Part shown: positions 36,057-44,877 of the stretch, one piece after another
Layout: the number at the start of each line of letters is the position of its first letter
How positions within the stretch are numbered: the stretch's first letter is position 1
Position numbers and translations under genes: made by a program
Notes under the pieces: generated by a model
The model's input: only the letters and a program-made list of their open reading frames with translations
Told to the model about the DNA's origin: nothing
Databases searched by the model: none
NCBI RefSeq assembly: GCF_007673775.1
Contig: NZ_VEAF01000006.1
Coordinates: 186,001 to 250,000 of the forward strand
Origin: Curtobacterium sp. 9128
Lineage (GTDB): Bacteria; Actinomycetota; Actinomycetes; Actinomycetales; Microbacteriaceae
Length of the DNA stretch: 64,000 nucleotides
Reading direction: 5' to 3'

Positions 36057-37052
36057 ATGACGCGTGTGGCAGTGGTGACCGGTGGTTCGGCAGGACTCGG
36101 ACGGGCGACGGTGCGCGAACTCGCCGCCCGGGGATGGGACGTCGCGGTCCTCGCCCGTGGGCAGGAGGGCATCGACGCCGCGGCGGCCGAGGTCCAGGCA
36201 GCCGGGCAGCGCTCGCTCGCGGTGAGCGTGGACGTGAGCGACCGCGACGCCGTGGAGGCAGCGGCCGACCGGGTCGAGGCCGAACTCGGACCGATCGACC
36301 TGTGGGTGAACGGCGTGATGGTCGGCGTCTTCAGCCGCTTCCTCGACACCGACCCCGACGACTTCGAGCGGGCGCTGCACGTCACCTACCTCGGCTTCGT
36401 GAACGGCACCCGCTCGGCGCTCAAGCGGATGGTGCCGCGCGACCGCGGGCACGTCATCCAGGTCGGGTCGGCGCTCGGTTTCCGCGGCATCCCGCTGCAG
36501 GCCGCGTACTGCGGCGCGAAGCACGCCATCGTCGGGTTCACCGAGTCCGTCGTCTCCGAGCTCATCGCGCAGGGCAGCAACGTCAAGGTCTCCCGTGTGG
36601 ACATGCCGGCGCTCAACACCATCCAGTTCAACTGGGTGAAGTCGAAGCTGCCCCACCACCCGCAGCCCGTCGCCCCGATCTACCAGCCGGAGGTCGGCGC
36701 CCGTGCGATCGCCGTGACCGCGGAACGTCCGCGCCGCCGGACCTGGGTCGGTGAGTCCACGGTCTACACGATCCTCGGCAACCGGATCAGCGCGCGCTTC
36801 GCCGACTGGTACGCGGCGAAGACCCTGGTCTCCGGACAGCAGACGGCCGAGAAGGACGGCGAGTCCCTGCCGACCAACCTCTACGACGCCGTCCCCGGCG
36901 ACCACGGGGCGCACGGTGTGTTCGACGACAAGTCGCACGCGTGGTCGCCGCAGACCTGGTGGCTGGAGCACCGTCGGGTGGGCAACGGCCTGATCGGCGC
37001 CGCGCTCGGCGTCGCCGGTGCCGTCGCCGTCGCGGCAGGACGCCGCAAGTGA
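36057..37052 (+). CDS. Short-chain dehydrogenase/reductase with C-terminal extension
   Basis: 331 residues. The NAD(P) motif TGGSAGLG is at 8-15, NG in place of NNAG (VNGVMVG) near 85, catalytic Ser138, Tyr151 and Lys155 (YCGAK). The core ends near 260; the remaining 70 residues, including QTWWLEHRRVGNGLIGAALG and a hydrophobic tail GVAGAVAVAAG, could anchor it to the membrane. Similar long SDRs occur widely in actinobacteria and rhizobia without assigned substrates. The stop overlaps the next gene's GTG (GTGA). Confidence 0.93.
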   Translation: MTRVAVVTGGSAGLGRATVRELAARGWDVAVLARGQEGIDAAAAEVQAAGQRSLAVSVDVSDRDAVEAAADRVEAELGPIDLWVNGVMVGVFSRFLDTDPDDFERALHVTYLGFVNGTRSALKRMVPRDRGHVIQVGSALGFRGIPLQAAYCGAKHAIVGFTESVVSELIAQGSNVKVSRVDMPALNTIQFNWVKSKLPHHPQPVAPIYQPEVGARAIAVTAERPRRRTWVGESTVYTILGNRISARFADWYAAKTLVSGQQTAEKDGESLPTNLYDAVPGDHGAHGVFDDKSHAWSPQTWWLEHRRVGNGLIGAALGVAGAVAVAAGRRK

Positions 37053-37414
37053 GCCGCGTCCGCCGGGAGCGCCGCCAGGCGGCGACGATCGTGGAGAGCG
37101 GCCGCGGTGCCCTCGGCGCCGGACACCTCCTCCGGCCGGGGCACGATCGTCACGTCGCCGTGTTCAACCGTGTCCTCGGCGTCCGTCAGCTCGTGCAGGC
37201 GGTCCTGTTGCTCCGCGCCGGGTCGGGCAACGCTCACGTGCTCGGAGCAGCGGTCGACGCCACCCACGCCGTCACGATGGTCCCGATGATGTTCGTCGGT
37301 GGACGCTGGGGTCGGATCGCCGTCCGGCAGTTCCTCATCGCCACGGCGCTCGCGGTTGCCGAGGTGGCCCTCGTCGGCACCGGCGGTCGGCGCGGCACCG
37401 GCCGCAGGCGCTGA
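37049..37414 (+). CDS. Hypothetical protein, 121 aa, coupled to the SDR gene
   Basis: GTG start overlapping the SDR stop. MSRVRRERRQAATIVESGRG opens a basic N-terminus; RVLGVRQLVQAVLLLRAGS and VDATHAVTMVPMMFVGG are amphipathic to hydrophobic, and FLIATALAVAEVALVG is a probable membrane helix; the tail is Arg/Gly-rich. The pattern resembles small four-helix integral membrane proteins annotated as DUF4267-like, but I am not sure. The stop codon lies within the first base-pairs of a hexanucleotide repeat. Confidence 0.65.
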   Translation: MSRVRRERRQAATIVESGRGALGAGHLLRPGHDRHVAVFNRVLGVRQLVQAVLLLRAGSGNAHVLGAAVDATHAVTMVPMMFVGGRWGRIAVRQFLIATALAVAEVALVGTGGRRGTGRRR

Positions 37415-37442
37415 CGCCGACGCTGACGCCGACGCCGACGCC
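37413..37442. repeat. Hexanucleotide tandem repeat (GACGCC)5
   Basis: Five consecutive GACGCC/GACGCT units start at the stop codon of the 121-aa gene. Copy number could vary by slippage, which would alter only the spacer unless the stop were lost. Confidence 0.8.
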
Positions 37443-37520
37443 GCACCGTCAGCTCCGCGCCGGCCGCGGGCGCTGACGCACGCAGCTCCGCTCACGGGCA
37501 GGCGGCGTAGCGTCCGGACC

Positions 37521-37718
37521 ATGAGCAACGAGGAACAGACCGAGCCCGTCATGGACGGCGCTGGCGAAGCCACCAACCACGAGAAGCTGTCCGGCCTCAT
37601 CGAGCAGGTCAACCACGACCACGGCGGCGAGGGCGCTGCCGCGATGGCCGACCACCTCCGCGACCGCATGGACGAGACCGGCGTCGAGCCCGAGGACGAC
37701 GGCGACGTCGAGGACTGA
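37521..37718 (+). CDS. Small acidic protein, 65 aa
   Basis: MSNEEQTEPVMDGAGEATNH opens an acidic, His-containing chain (LIEQVNHDHGGEGAAAMADH) with a predicted helix and an acidic tail EPEDDGDVED. No domain recognised. The ATG is unambiguous and composition differs from the alternative frames. It ends 12 bases before the stop of the convergent carbamoyltransferase-like gene. Confidence 0.65.
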   Translation: MSNEEQTEPVMDGAGEATNHEKLSGLIEQVNHDHGGEGAAAMADHLRDRMDETGVEPEDDGDVED

Positions 37719-37730
37719 CCTCGGAGCGGA

Positions 37731-38600
37731 TCAGCCCAGGCCGAGGCAGTGGGCCAGCACGGCCTGCTGCACCGGCAGGAGCGAGCGTTTGAACGCGTGC
37801 CCGACGAAGGCCGGACCCGCGAGCGCTCCCGCCGTCGCCTCGCGTCCGCGGACGAACGGCGGGCACGGCGCGAACCGGACGCCCTCCGGCGCGGTCGCGA
37901 GGAGTTCCTCGGTGATCCGGTGGCCGGCGAGCGCCTCAGCGTGCCGCCCCGGACCGTCCGTCACGATGACGTCCGCGCTCCGGACGGCGGTCGCCAGGTC
38001 CTCGGTCCACCGGGCACCGGGGGCGGCGAGCCCTGCTGGAGCGCACTGGACGAGGTCCAGTCCGAACAGCGCGGCGGCCTCGTGCCACGCCCGCGCGATG
38101 TTCCCTTCGGCGCCGACGAACAGGAACCGGGTACGCCGGACGTCGACCTCGTGTGACAGGGCGTAGACGTCCGCGAGCACCTCACACGGGTGGTTCACGT
38201 CGGTCATCGCGTTGACCACCGGCAGCGCCGAGGCCGCAGCGAGGCCGTCGAGCACCGCGATGTCCGGGTGCCGCGCGACGACGACGTCCGCCCACTGCGC
38301 CAGGTAGGTGGCGACGTCGGCGAGCGCCTCGGGCTTGTCGAGGGTCTCCGGCGGGAAGACGATCGGCTGCAGTCCCATCTGCTGGGCACCGCGCTCGAAC
38401 GACACCCGCGTCCGCAGGCTCGACGCCGGGAAGAACATCACCGCGGCGCCGTCGGTCCGCGGCCCGGTCCCCGCTCGGTAGGCGTCGGCGAGCGCGAACA
38501 CCGCCGCCGCGTCGGCAGCGGTCCAGTCGTCGAGACGGATCAGGTGCCGCATCGGCCCACCCGGGCGCGCCCCGGCGTCCGGACTGGAGGCCCCGCTCAC
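37731..38600 (-). CDS. Carbamoyltransferase-like protein (ornithine/aspartate carbamoyltransferase fold)
   Basis: 289 residues with both domains of the family. The carbamoyl-phosphate loop is SSLRTRVSFERG (residues 60-71) where ornithine enzymes have SSTRTR; HPCE at 137-140 replaces HPCQ; the ornithine/carbamoyl motif HCLP near the C-terminus is replaced by APCPPFVRG. It ends KRSLLPVQQAVLAHCL. The changes suggest a different amino-group acceptor, or loss of activity. It is not in an arg operon; its GTG start overlaps the stop of a tyrosine phosphatase gene. An argF name is not justified. Confidence 0.75.
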   Translation of the reverse strand: MSGASSPDAGARPGGPMRHLIRLDDWTAADAAAVFALADAYRAGTGPRTDGAAVMFFPASSLRTRVSFERGAQQMGLQPIVFPPETLDKPEALADVATYLAQWADVVVARHPDIAVLDGLAAASALPVVNAMTDVNHPCEVLADVYALSHEVDVRRTRFLFVGAEGNIARAWHEAAALFGLDLVQCAPAGLAAPGARWTEDLATAVRSADVIVTDGPGRHAEALAGHRITEELLATAPEGVRFAPCPPFVRGREATAGALAGPAFVGHAFKRSLLPVQQAVLAHCLGLG

Positions 38601-39325
38601 GCGCCCTGCGCGCGGAACGTCCGCAGCGCCTCCAGTTCGGGTGCGTCCAGGCCGGAGTGCCGGACGAACGCCGCCACGTCGAACCCGTCGACCGTTGCGC
38701 GGACCGCATCGGTGACGGTGGTGCCGTGCTCGGCGCAGAGCGCCGCGATGGCGTCCTCCGGGGACGGGACGCCGAGCGCAGCGAACCGTGCGGGCCCCGT
38801 CGCGATCGTCACCAGGTAGTCGTCGACGACGTCCTCCGGACCGACGCCGGCGAGCGACAGCAGCACGAGCGCGACGATGCCGGTGCGGTCGCGACCGGCC
38901 GCGCAGTGGAAGAGGACGCCACCGGGGGCAGCGTGGACGATCGCCCGCAGCGCCGCGACGACCCGGTCGGGCTTCCGTGCGAGGAACGGGCCGTAGTACA
39001 GCGGTGTGCCGATCCGCCCGTCGTCGGTGAAGTCCGCCCAGAAGGCGACGTCGTCGAGGTCGTCAAGGTCGACGGCCACGGTGGTGAGCCAGTCCGGACG
39101 GTCGCCGGTGTCGTCCGCACGCTCGGCCGCGCCACGGAGGTCGACGACGGTACGGATCCCGGCGTGCCGGACGGCTCCCCACCCGCCCGTCGTCAGCCGG
39201 TCGGGCGACTCGGACCGGAAGAACCGCCCCGTGGGCGTCCTGCCGCCGTCACGCGTGGGCAGGCCGCCGAGGTCCCTGGCGTTGTGCAGCCCGTCGGCGA
39301 CGAGGGTGCGGTCCGTCCCGGCCAT
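38597..39325 (-). CDS. Tyrosine-protein phosphatase (Y_phosphatase3 family)
   Basis: 242 residues. NARDLGGLPTRDGGRTPTGR is the hallmark opening; the P-loop is HCAAGRDRTG with Cys141 and Arg147, matching HC-x5-R; the general acid region is near DLDDLDDVAFW. Related to MptpB-type lipid/tyrosine phosphatases. No signal peptide. Coupled to the downstream carbamoyltransferase-like gene by GTGA. Divergent from the nucleotidyltransferase gene. Confidence 0.93.
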   Translation of the reverse strand: MAGTDRTLVADGLHNARDLGGLPTRDGGRTPTGRFFRSESPDRLTTGGWGAVRHAGIRTVVDLRGAAERADDTGDRPDWLTTVAVDLDDLDDVAFWADFTDDGRIGTPLYYGPFLARKPDRVVAALRAIVHAAPGGVLFHCAAGRDRTGIVALVLLSLAGVGPEDVVDDYLVTIATGPARFAALGVPSPEDAIAALCAEHGTTVTDAVRATVDGFDVAAFVRHSGLDAPELEALRTFRAQGA

Positions 39326-39382
39326 CCCGCCACCCTAGGGGAGGCGCCCCGGTCGGCGCGGCGCGGGACGCGGCATGCTGGC

Positions 39383-40018
39383 GTGGTGACGACGTGGCAG
39401 GACGAACTCGTCGACCGGTTGCGCACGGCGCTGCCGGGCGACGCCGTGCGCCCGTACGGGTCCGTGGTCTCGCGTGAGCTCGACGTCTGGAGCGACCTCG
39501 ACGTCGTGCTCACGACGACCTCGGCGCTGGATGCTCAGCTCCTGCTCGGTGCCGAGCTGTGGGCGTGGCAGGAGTCGGTGTCCGAGGGCAGGCAGGTGCT
39601 CCGCGTGGTCGCGCGCGACGGGCGGCGCGTCGACCTGACCGTCACGGGGCCGGCGCTCGTCCTCCCCGATCGACCCGCTGACGACACTGTCCGGTTCGAC
39701 GCCGCCCTCGCCGCGGTACGACTCGGTCGGGGCAACCTGCTCATCGGCCTGCACCTGGTGCTCGGGATCGGCAGGGCGACCCTCGTCGAGTCGATGCGCA
39801 TCGCCGACGCCGCGGCGGGGACGGACCACCACCCGCTCCCCACCCCGTCCGACGCCGACGCCGTCGCCGTCGCGGCACTCGCGAGCGGGTCACTGGGGCC
39901 CGCGACGGCTCTCCGGGCGTACACGCTCTACGGAGAACGTCGTGCGGTCCGGGAGCCCGGGTACGCGCCGGATGCGTCAGGTCTCGTCGCGCTGCTCGGC
40001 CTCGCGCGCGCCACCTGA
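39383..40018 (+). CDS. Nucleotidyltransferase-fold protein
   Basis: 211 residues from GTG 39383 (a second GTG follows at 39386). The N-terminal nucleotidyltransferase motif is YGSVVSRELDVWSDLDVVLT, i.e. G-S-x(9)-D-x-D, and a third acidic residue lies in GRRVDLTVTG. The C-terminal half is helical (GRGNLLIGLHLVLGIGRATL) and contains HH (TDHHPLP). It resembles aminoglycoside adenylyltransferase-like or MNT-type proteins; the substrate is unknown and no HEPN partner gene is adjacent. Confidence 0.8.
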   Translation: MVTTWQDELVDRLRTALPGDAVRPYGSVVSRELDVWSDLDVVLTTTSALDAQLLLGAELWAWQESVSEGRQVLRVVARDGRRVDLTVTGPALVLPDRPADDTVRFDAALAAVRLGRGNLLIGLHLVLGIGRATLVESMRIADAAAGTDHHPLPTPSDADAVAVAALASGSLGPATALRAYTLYGERRAVREPGYAPDASGLVALLGLARAT

Positions 40019-40052
40019 GCGTCCTCCGGTCTGCGACCAGGGCCGCGCCCGC

Positions 40053-43000
40053 TCAGACCCGGAGCTCGGCGAACTCGCGGTCGACCTCGCCGAAGCGGTG
40101 CGTGGTGATCGACACCGTCTGCTCCCGCAGGTACGGGAGCATCTCGATCAGGCCGGACTCGACCACCGGCGCGCTGTGGATCGCGACGTCGATGCTCGCA
40201 CCGAGCGCTTCCTCGAGCGCGAGCGGGTCGCCGCCGAGCAGCCGGACCCGGGCTCCCGGTCCGCCGAACGCGCTGTGGTCGCGGCGCTCCCGACCCTGGG
40301 TGAGGACGACGTCGAGTGCGTCCTCCGGCTCGTCGGACGGGCTCGACCAGGTGTCGCGGAAGACGTCGCCGGACGCGGCGCGACGGAGGAACTCGTCGTC
40401 GGACTCGACCAGGTGGTCGACGACGTCGAGCGGGGAGCGGTTCGACGCGAACAGCTGCGTGAGGGGCCCAGGGAGCGGCCGCGCGGTGCTCAGCAGGACG
40501 TGCGCCCGCGCCGAGGTCGCCGCGACGAGTGCCCGGACGAGGTCGCCGTTCGAGGCGTCCTCGGACTGGCGCACGATGACCGACTGGGGCCGCCACCGGA
40601 GGACGTTGCGTTCGACGACGAGCTGCGCGGGGTCGTGCGGGACGCCGTACTGGGTCTCGCGGGCCTGCACGTCGCTGAGGGCGCCGGCGCGGACCCGGTC
40701 GAACTCCTCGAACGCCAGACCGCTCCGGGCCGCCTCGATGAGCGCGGTGACCCGGGGCGGGAGCCCGTGCAGCTGGATGCTCCGGTGGACCTTGCGCGGG
40801 GTCGGTTCCCACCGGCCGAGCGTCGCGACGTACATCGGTCCGCCGGCCTTCGTGCCGATACCCACGGACGACTGCTTCCACCCGCCGAAGGGCTGTCGTC
40901 CGATCCTCGCTCCGGTGACGCCGCGGTTGACGGACAGGTTGCCCGCGCGGACGCGCTGCACCCAGAGCGCGACCTCGTCGACGTCGAGGGAGTGGATGCC
41001 CGCCGTCAGGCCGGAGTCCGTGCCGTTCTGGATCGCGATCGCGTCCTCGAGCGTCTCGGCGTGCATGATCCCGAGCACCGGGCCCGGGTACGCGACCTGG
41101 TGGAAGTCGCTGCCGGGGCGGACGCCGTCCCTGATGCCGGGCGACCAGAGCCGACCGGAGTCGTCGAGGGGCACCGGCTGGACGAGCCAGGACTCCCCCG
41201 GGCCGAGCTCGCTCAGGCCGGCGCGGAGCTTGCCGGACGGCTCGGCGATGAGCGGCCCCATCTGCGCGGTCGGGTCGTCGGGCCAGGCGACCCGCAGTGT
41301 CCGGGTGGCGTCGACGAGCCGCCGCCGGAAGCGCTCGCTCTCGGCGACGGAACCGACGAGCACGACGAGCGACGCTGCCGAGCACGTCTGGCCGGCGTGC
41401 CCGAACGCCGACTGCACGACGTCCTGCACCGCGAGGTCGAGGTCGGCCGACGGCGTGACGACGATCGCGTTCTTGCCGCCCGTCGCCGCGGTGAGCGGGA
41501 GTCCGGCACGCCACCAGGCGAAGGACCTGGCGGTCTCGGCAGCGCCGGTGAGGAGGATCCGGTCGACGGCGGGGTGCGCGATGAGCTGTCGTCCGAGGAT
41601 GTCCTCGTCGAGGTCGACGAGCTGCAGCAGGGAGTGCGGCACCCCGGCGTCCCAGAGCACGTCGGCGAGGACGGCACCGCAGCGCTTCGCCTCGCGAGCG
41701 GGCTTCAGGACGACACCGCTGCCCGCGGCGAGCGCGGCGAGCACCCCGCCGGCGGGGACCGCGACCGGGGAGCTCCACGGCGGGACGACCACGGTCAGGC
41801 GCGGCGGCACGAAGCGCGCCCCGGTGACCGTCACGAGGGCACGTGCCTGGTCGGCGTGGTGGTGGGCGGCGTCGACGGCATCGCTGACCTCGGCGTCCGC
41901 CTCGCTGATGGTCATGCCGGTCTCGGCGGCCATCACCTCGACGAGGTCGGCACGGCGCACCTCGAGCTCGTGGCCGACGAGGTCGAGGAGCTCCGCACGG
42001 TCGGCGGGGTCCTGTCGCCCCCAGTTCACGCCGGCCTGCGCTGTGCTGCTCACGACCCGCTCGAGCTTCGTGCGGTCGAGGACCCTGGCGCCGCGGATCG
42101 TCTGCGCGCCGAGCTGCGACCGCGGCACCCGCCGCAGGACGTCCGCCGCCCAGGCGCGGTTCGCCGGGACCGAGGGGTCGGTGCGCGGGGCGTTGGCGAA
42201 GCGGTCGCGGACGCCGGGCTCGGCGGGCCGACGGCGGCGGTCCTGCGTGCGGTGCGTCGCCGGCACGGGCTCGTCGAGCGCCGCGATCGACTCCTGCCAG
42301 CGGGCGCGCTCGCGCTCGAAGACGGCGTCGTCGTGGTCGATCTCGAACGCCGACGGCATGGAGTTCTCGGGTCCGGCGTGCTCCTGCAGTCGTCGGACCA
42401 GGTACCCGATCGCCGAGTCGAACTCGTCCGGGTGGACGACCGGCGTGGCGAGCACGATCTGCCCGACGTCGGCACGGACGGCCTCGGCGTGGGTCGCGGT
42501 CATGCCGAGGAGCATCTCGACGTCGACGGCGTCCGTCACCCCGCGGCGCTCGGCGAGCACCCACGCGGTGGCGAGGTCGAACAGGTTGTGCCCGGCGACG
42601 CCGATCCGGACCGCGTCGGTGCGTTCCGGCGTGAGGGCGGCGTCAAGCATGCGGAGGTACGCGGTGTCGGTCTCCCGCTTGCTGCCCCACGTGGCGAGCG
42701 GCCAGTCGTGCAGGATCGACTCGACGCGCTCGGTGGCCAGGTACGCACCCTTGACCAGTCGGGCCGTGACGGGGGCTCCCCCGCGGGCACGACGGGCCTG
42801 GGCCCACGAGGTCAGCGACTCGAGCGCTCCTGCGGCGTCGGGCAGGTACGCCTGCAGGGCGATCCCCGCCGACAGACCGAGGAACTCCTCGCGCCCGAGG
42901 AGCTCCTGGAAGACCGCGAGCGTGACGTCGAGGTCGCGGTGCCCCTCGGTGGCGAGGGTGATGCGCTTCGGCGTGGGGCTCGTCGCGGCCAACCGGTAGA

Positions 43001-43610
43001 GCGGCACGAGCCGGTCGACCACGCGGGCCACCGTCTCGTCGAACGCCCACGTCGACATCTGCGGCACGACGTCGCCGACCGCGATCGAGACGGCGTCGAC
43101 GTCGTCACGGGCGAGGAGGTCCATCGTGCCCTGGAGCCGCCGATCGCTCGCAGCACTGCCGAGGACGGTCTCGCCGAGCAGCGTGACGTCGAGCCGGATG
43201 CCGTCCCCCGCGACCTTCGCGAGCGCGGGCCCGAGCTTGGCCGGGGCCGCGTCGATCACGAGGTGTCCGGTCATCCGACGGAGGATCTTCCGCGCGGTCG
43301 GGATGACCGCCCACGGTGCCATCATCGCGAAGCCGCCGCCGAACGTGACCGCGCCGCGGAGGTACCAGGCCAGGAAGTCCGGGACGTCCTGGCTGAGCTT
43401 CTCGAGGTTGCGTGCCGCCACCCTGGGGTCCTCCGGCCGGATCACCTCGTCGACGAACCCGAGCGTGAAGTCGAGGCCCTGCTCGTCGCGGAGGACGCCG
43501 GCCAGCCGCACGGCACCGGGGTCGGGCTTGACGCCGGCGGACGCGGCGAGCCACCGACGCACGAGGGCGACTGCGTCGTCGGTGCAGTCCTGGAGGCGGG
43601 CGCTCGGCAT
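40053..43610 (-). CDS. putA: Bifunctional proline dehydrogenase / L-glutamate-gamma-semialdehyde dehydrogenase
   Basis: 1185 residues. The N-terminal half is the FAD barrel of proline dehydrogenase (RLVKGAYLATERVESILHDW, and FDLATAWVLAERRGV); from about residue 520 the aldehyde dehydrogenase follows, with the catalytic Glu near LTGAAETARSFAWWRAG, catalytic Cys in AGQTCSAASLVVLVG and VNRGVTGARIGRQPFGGWK. A C-terminal domain of about 200 residues is the actinobacterial type. No N-terminal ribbon-helix-helix, so it is not its own repressor. It converts proline to glutamate at the membrane. The ATG at 43610 (MPSARLQDCTDDAV) was chosen over a longer start. A MarR gene is divergent. Confidence 0.96.
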   Translation of the reverse strand: MPSARLQDCTDDAVALVRRWLAASAGVKPDPGAVRLAGVLRDEQGLDFTLGFVDEVIRPEDPRVAARNLEKLSQDVPDFLAWYLRGAVTFGGGFAMMAPWAVIPTARKILRRMTGHLVIDAAPAKLGPALAKVAGDGIRLDVTLLGETVLGSAASDRRLQGTMDLLARDDVDAVSIAVGDVVPQMSTWAFDETVARVVDRLVPLYRLAATSPTPKRITLATEGHRDLDVTLAVFQELLGREEFLGLSAGIALQAYLPDAAGALESLTSWAQARRARGGAPVTARLVKGAYLATERVESILHDWPLATWGSKRETDTAYLRMLDAALTPERTDAVRIGVAGHNLFDLATAWVLAERRGVTDAVDVEMLLGMTATHAEAVRADVGQIVLATPVVHPDEFDSAIGYLVRRLQEHAGPENSMPSAFEIDHDDAVFERERARWQESIAALDEPVPATHRTQDRRRRPAEPGVRDRFANAPRTDPSVPANRAWAADVLRRVPRSQLGAQTIRGARVLDRTKLERVVSSTAQAGVNWGRQDPADRAELLDLVGHELEVRRADLVEVMAAETGMTISEADAEVSDAVDAAHHHADQARALVTVTGARFVPPRLTVVVPPWSSPVAVPAGGVLAALAAGSGVVLKPAREAKRCGAVLADVLWDAGVPHSLLQLVDLDEDILGRQLIAHPAVDRILLTGAAETARSFAWWRAGLPLTAATGGKNAIVVTPSADLDLAVQDVVQSAFGHAGQTCSAASLVVLVGSVAESERFRRRLVDATRTLRVAWPDDPTAQMGPLIAEPSGKLRAGLSELGPGESWLVQPVPLDDSGRLWSPGIRDGVRPGSDFHQVAYPGPVLGIMHAETLEDAIAIQNGTDSGLTAGIHSLDVDEVALWVQRVRAGNLSVNRGVTGARIGRQPFGGWKQSSVGIGTKAGGPMYVATLGRWEPTPRKVHRSIQLHGLPPRVTALIEAARSGLAFEEFDRVRAGALSDVQARETQYGVPHDPAQLVVERNVLRWRPQSVIVRQSEDASNGDLVRALVAATSARAHVLLSTARPLPGPLTQLFASNRSPLDVVDHLVESDDEFLRRAASGDVFRDTWSSPSDEPEDALDVVLTQGRERRDHSAFGGPGARVRLLGGDPLALEEALGASIDVAIHSAPVVESGLIEMLPYLREQTVSITTHRFGEVDREFAELRV

Positions 43611-43669
43611 GCTCCGATCGTATGCCGCGGCACCGACGCCACCGCGGAGCACGCCGGGCGCCGACCAAG

Positions 43670-43688
43670 TGTCAGCGATGTGTCAGCG
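43670..43688. promoter_or_regulatory. Direct repeat TGTCAGCG in the putA/marR spacer
   Basis: TGTCAGCG at 43670 and 43681, spaced 11 bases, about one helical turn, lies 17 bases before the MarR start and 60 from putA. A candidate site for the MarR protein or for promoter recognition; inference. Confidence 0.4.
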
Positions 43689-43704
43689 GGATACGCTTGC
43701 CGGC

Positions 43705-44172
43705 ATGTCGAACGAGGGCGACGGCGGCCACGACTGGGCCACGTGGGACGCGTACCACGACGTCTGGCGGCACCTCGACCGGGCCCTCGACCACGCCGTG
43801 CAGCAGGGCGCCGGGATCTCGGTCCCGGAGTTCGAGATCCTCATCGGGCTGCACCGGCAGGCCGACCACCGCCTCCGCGTGCGGGACGTCGCCGCCGGGA
43901 TCGGGTGGGAGAAGTCCCGTGTCAGCCACCAGGTCACGCGGATGGTGTCCCGCGGCCTCGTCGAGCGTGCGGACTGCCCGACCGACGGCCGTGGCAGCTG
44001 GGTCGTGATGACCCCGGACGGCCGTCGTGCGGTGCTCGCCGGCATCCGGGCGCACACGGCGGCGCTGGAGCAGCTGTTCTGGAGGCCCGTGGCCGGCGAC
44101 ACGGACACGCTGCGGTCCGTCAGCGCGAGGATCCGCGAGGCGCTCGGTCCGGTCGACGCCGACGGCGACTGA
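43705..44172 (+). CDS. MarR family transcriptional regulator
   Basis: 155 residues. The winged helix is ISVPEFEILIGLHRQADHRL, RVRDVAAGIGWEKSRVSHQV and TRMVSRGLVERADCPTDGRG, ending in the wing SWVVMTPDGRRAVLAG. Helices at each end would form the dimer. It is divergent from putA with a 94-base spacer, so it may regulate itself or putA. The effector is unknown. Confidence 0.93.
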   Translation: MSNEGDGGHDWATWDAYHDVWRHLDRALDHAVQQGAGISVPEFEILIGLHRQADHRLRVRDVAAGIGWEKSRVSHQVTRMVSRGLVERADCPTDGRGSWVVMTPDGRRAVLAGIRAHTAALEQLFWRPVAGDTDTLRSVSARIREALGPVDADGD

Positions 44173-44178
44173 CCGCCG

Positions 44179-44877
44179 TCAGATCCGCACGCTCGCCAGG
44201 GTCCTGGCGTCGCCGTGCAGCCGCACCTCGACGGAGGCGATCGCGTCGAGCGGCACGTCCGTCGACGCGGCGAGCCCGGCGGCCGAGCGCCCGGACGCCG
44301 CCCACGAGGCCACCGTCTCGTCGGCGCCGTCCTTCCGCACCACCACGAGGTCGTACATGGTGCTTCCGCCGTCCCCCCAGTCGCGGCCGCCGTAGGTGCA
44401 GCCCCAGTCGAACCGGGTCCCCCAGGCCTTCCGGGTGACGTCGAGGTCGACGCGGAGTCCGGTGCCCGCGGCCGGCGCCATCGCGTACTGCTCGGCCGCC
44501 GCGGACACCGCGGTCGGCGCGACGCCGTCACGAGCGGTGCCGACGGCCACCCCGCCGAGCACGGCGACGACGACGGCGGCCCCGGCGGTCACGGCGAGCA
44601 GGACCCGCCGACGGCGACGCCGGCTGCGGACGCGGTGCGCGACGGTCGCGAGCGGTCGTGCCGGGGGCGTGTCGGGCCTCCCGTCCGCCTCGGCGACCGC
44701 GACCGCTTCCTCGGCGGGGAGTCGACCGAGCAGTCCCGGCATGCCGGCCAGCTCGCCGACGGCGGCGCGGCACGCGGCGCACGTCTCGAGGTGCCGTTCG
44801 TACTCGAGCCGCTCGTCGCTCGGCAGCGAACCGAGCACGTAGGCGGCGTCCCAGTCGCGGTAGCGGTCCTCGGTCAT
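44179..44877 (-). CDS. Anti-sigma factor, zinc-binding type (RskA-like)
   Basis: 232 residues. The N-terminal zf-HC2 site is H29, C33, C36 (ERHLETCAACRA); a basic stretch precedes one membrane helix at about 92-112 (VLLAVTAGAAVVVAVLGGVA); the outside domain carries an anti-sigma-K C-terminal-like fold with GDARTLASVRI at the end. It should hold the co-encoded ECF sigma factor at the membrane until the outer domain is cut. The ATG overlaps the sigma stop (ATGA). Ends six bases from the convergent MarR gene. Confidence 0.92.
   Translation of the reverse strand: MTEDRYRDWDAAYVLGSLPSDERLEYERHLETCAACRAAVGELAGMPGLLGRLPAEEAVAVAEADGRPDTPPARPLATVAHRVRSRRRRRRVLLAVTAGAAVVVAVLGGVAVGTARDGVAPTAVSAAAEQYAMAPAAGTGLRVDLDVTRKAWGTRFDWGCTYGGRDWGDGGSTMYDLVVVRKDGADETVASWAASGRSAAGLAASTDVPLDAIASVEVRLHGDARTLASVRI

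Noticed and set aside
37731-38600. Naming the carbamoyltransferase-like gene argF
   Set aside because: Key motifs are altered and no arginine gene is adjacent.
39942-44438. A plus-strand open frame of 1498 codons opposite putA
   Set aside because: Antisense to a well-defined gene; long open antisense frames are expected at this G+C and codon bias.
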